DNA of 19,445 bases from an uncultured Burkholderiales bacterium (GTDB lineage: Bacteria; Pseudomonadota; Gammaproteobacteria; Burkholderiales; Burkholderiaceae_C). The stretch covers positions 1 to 19,445 of the forward strand of contig CAIODK010000267.1 of the NCBI GenBank assembly GCA_903856995.1, in the 5' to 3' direction. Shown piece by piece: positions 14,025 to 19,445 of the stretch. Position numbers and translations under genes: made by a program. The notes under the pieces were generated by a model that had not been told where the DNA came from, did not search any database, and saw only the letters and a program-made list of their open reading frames with translations. Each line of letters opens with the position of its first letter. The first letter of the stretch is position 1.

Positions 14025-14768
14025 TTAAACGTTTGTAGCTAACAACTTCAACTCATCTTCGCTGAGCCAGCGCCACTGACCTGGTGCTAAGTCAGCCGGC
14101 AAAGGCATGGCCCCAATGTGTGACCGGTGCAAACCGACCACTTTATTACCCACCGCAGCCAACATGCGTTTTACTTGGTGGTATTTGCCTTCGGTCAGCG
14201 TCAAGCGCAAGTGATGCTCGGCCACGGCCACACATGCAGCGGCTTTGACGGGCTTTGGGGAATCGTCCAAAACCACGCCGTCGAGCAGGCGTTGCACTTG
14301 GTTGTCGTCGAGCGGATCGTCCGTCGTGACCTCGTACACCTTGGGCACGTGGTGACGGGGTGAACTCATGCGGTGAATCAGCGGGCCATCGTCGGTCAGG
14401 ACCAACATGCCCGTGGTGTCTTGGTCCAAGCGACCCACAGCTTGCACGCCTTGCACCGCACTTTTTTGCGGTCGTTGACGCAACGCGTGTGGCAACAGGG
14501 TGTAGAGGCTAGGCCAAGCCGATGGCTTGTGCGAGCACTCGTAGCCGGCTGGCTTATGCAAGAGGACATAAGCCTTGGCGTGATAAGGCCACGGCACGCC
14601 TTGCACGGTGTAGGACAAACCTTCATGGACGGCGACATCTTCGAGCGCATCGTCACACGTGACCAAGCCTTCGCCGAAATCGACCTGAACATGGCCTTGT
14701 TGAATCAGACCTGCGCAAATACGGCGCGTGCCAAAACCTTGGGAGTACAAAATATCTTGCAATTGCAT
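14025..14768 (-). CDS. rsuA: 16S rRNA pseudouridine(516) synthase (RsuA family)
   Basis: From the ATG at 14768 the protein has 247 residues, usual for RsuA, which isomerises U516 of 16S rRNA during 30S assembly. An N-terminal S4 RNA-binding domain (MQLQDILYSQGFGTRRIC..., to about 60) precedes the catalytic domain. Motif I, with the catalytic Asp, is GRLDQDTTGMLVLTDDG, and the conserved LTEGKYHQVKRM segment is near 195-206. A frame to 14813 would add 15 residues without family resemblance. RsuA is favoured over RluB/E/F by length and the S4 domain, but the exact target is inference. No clear terminator follows; 125 bp separate it from the next gene. Confidence 0.92.
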   Translation of the reverse strand: MQLQDILYSQGFGTRRICAGLIQQGHVQVDFGEGLVTCDDALEDVAVHEGLSYTVQGVPWPYHAKAYVLLHKPAGYECSHKPSAWPSLYTLLPHALRQRPQKSAVQGVQAVGRLDQDTTGMLVLTDDGPLIHRMSSPRHHVPKVYEVTTDDPLDDNQVQRLLDGVVLDDSPKPVKAAACVAVAEHHLRLTLTEGKYHQVKRMLAAVGNKVVGLHRSHIGAMPLPADLAPGQWRWLSEDELKLLATNV

Positions 14769-14871
14769 GGCCCCATCGTAAACGCTCCCGCGCAGCGTCG
14801 GTCTTCTGCGCATGCCAAGTCAGCTAGCCATCAACGGCACTAGGCAAAATAACGCCAACAAAGGCATCACC

Positions 14872-15738
14872 ATGAAACCCAGTTCACACTATTTGCAATG
14901 TCACGGCTTCAACATCCACTACACCGCGTGGGGCGATGCATCGCTGCCTGTTGTGATTGCGTGGCACGGTTTGGCCCGCACGGGCCGAGACTTTGATGCC
15001 TTGGCCGAGCAACTCGCGCCCTGCTACCGCGTGATTTGCCCAGACACCATTGGTCGCGGCTTAAGCCAATGGAGCCACGCGCCCAAAGACGACTACAGCT
15101 TTGCCACCTACGCGCGCATCACGCTGGATTTGATGGATGCCCTCCAGATCACCCACGCGCATTGGATTGGGACCTCCATGGGTGGTGCGCTGGGCTTGGT
15201 GTGCGCGGCAGCAGCAGAGCTGCCTGCCTTCAAGGGCCGCATTCGCAGCCTCATCCTCAACGACATCGCCCCCGAAATTTCAGTCACTGCCGTCGATCGC
15301 ATCAAAGCCTACGCAGGAAGCCCGCCTGCGTTTGACACGGTGCCCGAACTGGAAGCCTTTTTCCGCCAAGCCTATGCCCCATTTGGCTTTCAAACTGATG
15401 CGCAATGGACGCACCTAGCCGAAACCTCGACCCGTCGTTTGCCGGATGGTCGCGTGACGCCCCACTACGACCCCAACATCACGCAGCAGTTCTTTCGCGA
15501 AGTCCCGGAGTACCCCTTGTGGACCGAGTACGACGCACTCAACATCCCCGTCATGGTGATGCGCGGCACCAACTCAGATTTAATTTCAACCGACACACTC
15601 CAAGCCATGCACAGACGCGGCCCAGGCACGCAAGGCTTGTTGCGCACCGAAGAGATTGAGGGTTGCGGACATGCACCCGCACTGAACGTGCCCTTGCAAT
15701 GGCAATTGGTGATGGACTTTTTAAAGTCCGTGGGATAA
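14872..15738 (+). CDS. Alpha/beta hydrolase
   Basis: From the ATG at 14872 the protein has 288 residues and an ordinary alpha/beta hydrolase fold. The oxyanion region is WHGLARTGRDFD near 42-53, the nucleophile elbow GTSMGG lies near 117-122 (Ser about 119), a candidate acid is in GTNSDLIS, and the catalytic His is in GCGHAP near 261. It has no signal peptide, so the enzyme is cytosolic. Substrate unknown; esterase or C-C/ester hydrolase of catabolic type is likely. AAGG lies 8 nt before the chosen ATG; an ATG at 14812 would add 20 residues without a family-like sequence. It is divergent from rsuA and its stop is 11 bp from the stop of the convergent glutathione S-transferase gene. Confidence 0.9.
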   Translation: MKPSSHYLQCHGFNIHYTAWGDASLPVVIAWHGLARTGRDFDALAEQLAPCYRVICPDTIGRGLSQWSHAPKDDYSFATYARITLDLMDALQITHAHWIGTSMGGALGLVCAAAAELPAFKGRIRSLILNDIAPEISVTAVDRIKAYAGSPPAFDTVPELEAFFRQAYAPFGFQTDAQWTHLAETSTRRLPDGRVTPHYDPNITQQFFREVPEYPLWTEYDALNIPVMVMRGTNSDLISTDTLQAMHRRGPGTQGLLRTEEIEGCGHAPALNVPLQWQLVMDFLKSVG

Positions 15739-15749
15739 GGCCAACAAGC

Positions 15750-16373
15750 TCAAACTTGCGGTGGCACCCACAACGGGTGTTTGCGCATCACGGCAACGAA
15801 GGCCTCTGAGTTTTCAAATGCTGCGAGCCACTGCACCAAATGTGGCCAAGGCTGCACCTCAAACCACACACGGTCCGTGCGCGCAAACTGCCGCACAAAC
15901 GGGGCGACACAGGCGTCCAACAAACCCCAAGTGGGCCCAGCCAAAAATGCGGACGATTGCAACTGGGTGTCGAGTGCCATCAACCAAACCGCGCCCTGCG
16001 TTCTGTGTGACAGCCCGTCAATGAGCCCGAACCGTTGCGGGTATTTGTATCGGTCTAAGTCCGCTTTGAACTCACCGTCAAGGCGGTCGAGGGTGGTATT
16101 GAAAACCGTCCACGATGCTGGCGAGCAAGGCAACCAACGTTCGGGATCGTTGTGCATCAAGGCCCACCGCATGATGTCGAGGCTTTGCTCCAAGACCTCT
16201 CCCGTGGACAAGCAAAGGACGGGGACAGTACCTTTGGGCGACACCACCAACATCGGCTCCGGCTTGGCCTTCAGTGCCACCTCTCGGTGCTCATACGTCA
16301 CCCCACTCACGCGCAGGGCCAGGCGCGCACGCATGGCGTAGGGGCAACGACGAAAAGAATAAAGAACGTGCAT
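15750..16373 (-). CDS. Glutathione S-transferase family protein
   Basis: A 207-residue two-domain GST. The N-terminal thioredoxin-fold domain has FRRCPYAMRARLAL at 7-20 with a candidate catalytic Cys10 and the glutathione-binding turn SPKGTVPVL near 49-57 (cis-Pro) followed by EQSLDI (Ser/Glu contact). The rest is the all-helical domain, including the N-capping-like region around LLDACVAPFVRQFA. CPYAMRAR places it near the omega/beta-like cysteine GSTs that do thiol transfer or dehalogenation-type chemistry; substrate unknown. The ATG at 16373 has no purine-rich ribosome binding site (the upstream sequence is CT-rich), so the start is fairly but not fully certain. It is divergent from the FAH-family gene with a 118-bp gap. 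Confidence 0.9.
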   Translation of the reverse strand: MHVLYSFRRCPYAMRARLALRVSGVTYEHREVALKAKPEPMLVVSPKGTVPVLCLSTGEVLEQSLDIMRWALMHNDPERWLPCSPASWTVFNTTLDRLDGEFKADLDRYKYPQRFGLIDGLSHRTQGAVWLMALDTQLQSSAFLAGPTWGLLDACVAPFVRQFARTDRVWFEVQPWPHLVQWLAAFENSEAFVAVMRKHPLWVPPQV

Positions 16374-16480
16374 AAAAAATGGAGAGGAGTAACGCAGGTG
16401 TCAAACCCTACTAGCGTCTGGCATCGGCTTGGCCCAGAATGCCAAACACCACTTATCGTAAATCCACTCGGATACACACC

Positions 16481-16484
16481 GGAG
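16481..16484 (+). promoter_or_regulatory. Ribosome binding site deciding a TTG start
   Basis: GGAG at 16481-16484 sits 7 nt before TTG at 16492. It is the only good Shine-Dalgarno here and selects the start that includes the twin-arginine-like leader of the FAH-family protein. Confidence 0.55.
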
Positions 16485-16491
16485 ATCTGCT

Positions 16492-17277
16492 TTGAAACGT
16501 CGCCACTTTTTTCAAAACTCCGCACTCGTTACAACGGGTGCCTTGGTCGGTTGCGCAACACCTGGCTTTGCCTCGAACCAGCCCAAAACGCCCTTCACCG
16601 TGCCCAGCATCTACATCCCGGTCGTCGGCTCTGAAGACATGTTTCCCGTTCGCCGCATTTATTGCATTGGCCGGAACTATGCAGCACACGCACGAGAAAT
16701 GGGCTCAGACCCCACCCGTGAACCACCCTTCTTTTTTCAAAAGCCAACGGATGCGATCCAATACGTCGCGGTCGGCACGGTGGCAGATCACCCCTACCCC
16801 TCCCTCACCAAAAACTACCATTACGAAGCAGAGTTGGTTGCCGTCCTAGGCAAAGGCGGACGCGATATTGCGGTCAGCAAGGCGCTCGACTTGGTTTATG
16901 GCTACACCTTGGGTCTAGACATGACGCGACGCGACTTGCAGCGCGGCATGGGCGATCAAAAGAAGCCCTGGGAAATTGGCAAGAGCTTTGACAAATCAGC
17001 CCCCATCGGCGCAGTCCACAAGCTAGCGCAAACCGGGCATTTCACCCAGGGTGATATTTGGCTCAAGGTCAATGGCCAAGTCAAACAAAAGGCAGATTTG
17101 AATCAAATGATTTGGTCCGTGGCCGAGCAAATCAGTAAGCTCTCTGAGGCGTTTGAGCTATTCCCTGGTGACATCATCTACTCAGGCACGCCCGAGAACG
17201 TAGGACCAGTGGTGCGCGGTGATGTGATTGAAATGCACATCGACGGCTTGCCCAACCTCAGCGTGAAGATCGTTTAG
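16492..17277 (+). CDS. Fumarylacetoacetate hydrolase family protein with Tat/lipoprotein-like leader
   Basis: A 261-residue protein. Residues 45-261 are a complete FAH domain: IYCIGRNYAAHAREMG, PPFFFQKPTDA, the metal-binding YHYEAELVAVLGKGG (paired Glu), GYTLGLDMTRRDLQ (Asp), a W-EIGKSFDKSAPIG segment and PGDIIYSGTPENVGPV near the end. FAH-family enzymes hydrolyse or decarboxylate acylpyruvates and dioxo acids, normally in the cytosol. Unusually, the protein begins KRRHFFQNSALVTTGALVGCATPGFA, which has a twin-arginine pair, a hydrophobic stretch and LVGC (Cys21), a lipobox. A TTG start is implied, and GGAG lies 7 nt upstream. If translation started near Met45 the leader would be lost, but no good ribosome site is seen there. 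Its stop overlaps the stop of the convergent Bug-family gene. Confidence 0.88.
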   Translation: MKRRHFFQNSALVTTGALVGCATPGFASNQPKTPFTVPSIYIPVVGSEDMFPVRRIYCIGRNYAAHAREMGSDPTREPPFFFQKPTDAIQYVAVGTVADHPYPSLTKNYHYEAELVAVLGKGGRDIAVSKALDLVYGYTLGLDMTRRDLQRGMGDQKKPWEIGKSFDKSAPIGAVHKLAQTGHFTQGDIWLKVNGQVKQKADLNQMIWSVAEQISKLSEAFELFPGDIIYSGTPENVGPVVRGDVIEMHIDGLPNLSVKIV

Positions 17278-18260
17278 TCGAGGCGGATGCCCTCTTGGGC
17301 GACCACCTTGTGCCAACGGTCACGCTCCTGTTTGAAAAACTTATCCTGCTCATCAGGGCGCATCGTCACCACCTCAGCCCCTTGGCCGGTCAGACGACTC
17401 CGAATCTCGGGGCTACGAATAACTTTGACCAATTCGGCATGAAGCTTGTCAATGATAGGTTTGGGCGTGGCTGCATTCACCAACACGCCCTGCCATGTGC
17501 CTGACTCAAAACCCGTCAGCCCCTGCTCCGCCAGTGTTGGGATATGACCCACCAAAGGCATACGCGTGCCTTTGGAAATACCCAATACTTTGAGCTTGCC
17601 ACTTTGCACATGCGGAAAGGTGGCCAACATGCCGTTCATCACCACTTGCGTTTGACCGGCCATGGTGTCGGTCACGGCTTGCACACCCCCCTTGTAGGGG
17701 ATGTAAACCCACTCTGCGCCGCTGGCGCGTTGCACTGCCACACCGGCCAAATGTGGTGCGCTGCCCATGGCGGTTACCGCAAAGTTGATCGGTATTTTCT
17801 TGGACAAAGCCACCAACTCTTGCAAGTTGTTGGCTGGCACCGATGGATGCACCACCAGCATGTGGGGCGAGTACGCCAACATGCTCACACCACGCAAGTC
17901 TGTGGACGGATCAAACGCGAGCTTGGTATACACCGAGGGGCTGATGGCCAAAGCACCGGTGTCGCACAACAGCAACGTCAAGCCATCCGGCTTGGATTTC
18001 GCGACCACATCGGCTCCTAGGTTGCCATTCGCGCCGGGACGGTTCTCGACCACCACGGTTTGTTTGAGCGCCTCCGACAACGGCTGGCTAATGGCTCGCG
18101 CAATGATGTCCGACGACCCACCCGGCGGGTAAGGCACGATGATTTTGATAGGCCCACTCGGCCAAGTTTGTGCGAGCGCGCCCAAGCAGAGGGAGCTCAA
18201 CAAACCACCCAAAGCGCCGAACAAATATCGACGTGTGAAAACTGAACTGGCTTGTCTCAT
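17274..18260 (-). CDS. Bug/TctC-family tripartite tricarboxylate transporter substrate-binding protein
   Basis: A 328-residue periplasmic binding protein. An N-terminal leader with TRRYLFGALGG (twin-arginine-like) and hydrophobic core ends at ALAQ, followed by the typical WPSGPIKIIVPYPPGGSSDIIARAI and VVVENRPGANGNLGADVVAKSKPDGLTLL of the Bug family, then YIPYKGG and the PTLAEQGLTGFE segment. These proteins capture carboxylates, often for TTT transporters or sensing; the ligand here is unknown. The ATG at 18260 is preceded by AAGG 8 nt away and lies 19 nt after the stop of the IclR/UxaA fusion gene on the same strand, so both are probably in one operon. That neighbourhood hints at a sugar-acid ligand (inference). 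There are no TctA/TctB membrane genes in the window. Confidence 0.94.
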   Translation of the reverse strand: MRQASSVFTRRYLFGALGGLLSSLCLGALAQTWPSGPIKIIVPYPPGGSSDIIARAISQPLSEALKQTVVVENRPGANGNLGADVVAKSKPDGLTLLLCDTGALAISPSVYTKLAFDPSTDLRGVSMLAYSPHMLVVHPSVPANNLQELVALSKKIPINFAVTAMGSAPHLAGVAVQRASGAEWVYIPYKGGVQAVTDTMAGQTQVVMNGMLATFPHVQSGKLKVLGISKGTRMPLVGHIPTLAEQGLTGFESGTWQGVLVNAATPKPIIDKLHAELVKVIRSPEIRSRLTGQGAEVVTMRPDEQDKFFKQERDRWHKVVAQEGIRLD

Positions 18261-18279
18261 GTCTTTTCCTTGTTTTGAA

Positions 18280-19445
18280 TCAGGTCACGGGTGCGGGGTT
18301 GAACAACACCAACGCGTTGTGCAACTTCCAGTGTTCAGCCCATGTTTTTTTGCGACCGCTGGCCACATCGAGCATCAACTCAAACAGCTCCGTACCTACG
18401 TCTTCAATTGTCTTTGTGCCATCGGCAATCGTGCCCGCATTGATGTCCATCAAGTCGTGCCAGCGCAGCGCCAAATCGGTCCGTGTCGCCACTTTGATGA
18501 CGGGGACTTCTGCCAAACCATAAGGCGTCCCGCGTCCAGTGGTGAACACGTGCAAATTCATGCCCGCCGCCAGTTGCAAGGTACCGCAGATGAAATCGCT
18601 TGCGGGTGTGGCTGCGTAAATCAAGCCCTTTTGCCTGAGCTTTTCGCCGGGAGACAGAACACCAGAAATCGGCGCAGAGCCCGACTTGACGATGGAGCCC
18701 ATCGCCTTTTCGACAATGTTCGACAAGCCCCCTTTTTTATTGCCAGGCGTCGTGTTGGCGCTGCGATCGGCGCGCCCACGGGCAAGGTAGGCGTCATACC
18801 AAGCCATCTCCCGAATCATGGCTTGCGCCACCTCGGGGGTACTGGCACGTGCGGTGAGCTGGTCAATGCCGTCACGCACCTCAGTCACTTCCGAGAACAT
18901 CACACTCGCACCTGCGCGCACCAACAAGTCGGTGCAATAACCCACAGCAGGGTTGGCCGTCACACCAGAGAAAGCATCGCTGCCGCCACATTGAACGCCC
19001 ACGACTAGCTCACTGGCGGGTACGGTTTCACGTTGTCTTTGATTCAAACGCTTCAAATGCTGATCCGCTGTTTTCATGATCGAGTCGATCATGGACATGA
19101 AGCCCACGTGTGCGTCGTCTTGCAGGCACACCACATCAAGCGATTCACCCCGCTGGTCATTGATAGGAATGGCCAGCACGGCGGTTTGTCGCAACTCATC
19201 GCGCAGTTTGACCAGATAAGGCTCAGCGCGGTAACGCAAATCAAATTGCGCCCCAGCAGCTTCGCCCAGCTGAAACAAACGCCAGCCCAGCCGATAACGC
19301 TCGGTGGCATGTTCTTGCTCAACCATGCCCATTTCTTTCAGGGTGGCCAAATGCCGATGGATACGGGGCTTGGTTTCCCCCATCAGATCGGCCAATTCGG
19401 TGATGCGCATGGCGCGACGTGCCAACGCCATTTCGTTGAGCATGC
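18280..19445 (-). CDS. IclR-type regulator N-terminus fused to UxaA/GarD dehydratase C-terminal domain (5' partial)
   Basis: One uninterrupted frame of 387+ codons. Visible residues 1-110 (from the ATG at 19443; the true start probably lies beyond the right edge) are an IclR N-terminus: winged helix MRITELADLMGETKPRIHRHLATLKEMGMV, RYRLGWRLFQLGEAA linker helix, then the beginning of the ligand domain to ESLDVVCLQDD. From about residue 113 (GFMSMIDSIM) to the stop it is the C-terminal domain of altronate/galactarate dehydratases: VVGVQCGGSDAFSGVTANPAVG, MFSEVTEVRDG, TPGNKKGGLSNIVEKAMGSIVKSG, TTGRGTPYGLAEVPVIKV, WHDLMDINAG, and the end LFNPAPVT. The SAF domain and first half of the dehydratase (about 250 residues) and most of the IclR effector domain are missing. 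Catalysis is therefore doubtful. The join lies near 19105-19125. It may be a true fusion, an in-frame deletion or an assembly error. Confidence 0.82.
   Translation of the reverse strand, partial: MLNEMALARRAMRITELADLMGETKPRIHRHLATLKEMGMVEQEHATERYRLGWRLFQLGEAAGAQFDLRYRAEPYLVKLRDELRQTAVLAIPINDQRGESLDVVCLQDDAHVGFMSMIDSIMKTADQHLKRLNQRQRETVPASELVVGVQCGGSDAFSGVTANPAVGYCTDLLVRAGASVMFSEVTEVRDGIDQLTARASTPEVAQAMIREMAWYDAYLARGRADRSANTTPGNKKGGLSNIVEKAMGSIVKSGSAPISGVLSPGEKLRQKGLIYAATPASDFICGTLQLAAGMNLHVFTTGRGTPYGLAEVPVIKVATRTDLALRWHDLMDINAGTIADGTKTIEDVGTELFELMLDVASGRKKTWAEHWKLHNALVLFNPAPVT

Noticed and set aside
18139..19008. Long plus-strand frame (289 codons) opposite the IclR/UxaA fusion gene
   Set aside because: It lies antisense to well-conserved domains, begins inside the Bug gene, has no ribosome site and its product (many His, Arg, Gln) resembles no protein family.
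1..19445. CRISPR arrays, tRNA/rRNA genes, insertion sequences or attachment sites
   Set aside because: No regularly spaced repeats, cloverleaf sequences, transposase frames or terminal inverted repeats were found on reading both strands.

Overview
The window looks like a chromosomal piece of a Burkholderiales bacterium, most likely a freshwater Comamonadaceae relative (Limnohabitans/Rhodoferax-like). This rests on moderate GC, the gene order EI24 protein - CinA-like protein - glnA - DUF4124-like protein - ntrB - ntrC, a Bug-family (TctC) solute-binding protein, and recognisable betaproteobacterial versions of exonuclease III, glutamine synthetase and RsuA. The taxonomic call is inferred from remembered protein similarity, not from a search.

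Positions 1-2532 (minus strand) hold an accessory-looking operon in which each gene overlaps the next by ATGA. It contains a 70-codon ORF, a secreted cysteine-containing protein of 281 aa, and the first 493 codons of a large class-3-lipase-like protein with a GHSLGG nucleophile elbow that runs off the left edge. It resembles a lipase effector with a periplasmic partner or immunity protein, but no secretion genes are visible. An XRE-type regulator (2696-3520) lies upstream on the same strand, and a 261-bp AT-rich gap with a possible 22-codon ORF separates it from the exonuclease III gene (3782-4546, plus strand).

Positions 4553-9480 are a nitrogen-control block on the minus strand: glnA, a strong terminator, a DUF4124-like exported protein, ntrB and ntrC. 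In front of glnA there is a near-consensus sigma-54 promoter (9277-9293) with a consensus-like NtrC site about 145-160 bp upstream of the predicted start point (9410-9426), so the locus encodes both the regulator and its expected target.

Positions 9451-14768 are a run of six minus-strand genes: RsuA, a YVTN-type beta-propeller, a polysaccharide deacetylase with an altered first motif, a sterol-desaturase-family membrane oxygenase, an EI24 membrane protein and a CinA-like MoaB/Mog-fold protein. Several are tightly spaced or overlapping.

Positions 14872-19445 are metabolic: an alpha/beta hydrolase, a glutathione S-transferase, a fumarylacetoacetate-hydrolase-family protein with an unexpected Tat/lipoprotein-like leader and a TTG start, a Bug binding protein, and at the right edge an open reading frame that joins an IclR-type DNA-binding N-terminus directly to the C-terminal domain of an altronate/galactarate dehydratase (UxaA/GarD family). 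That fusion, together with the lipase operon, is the most unusual content. No tRNA, rRNA, CRISPR array or insertion sequence was seen.
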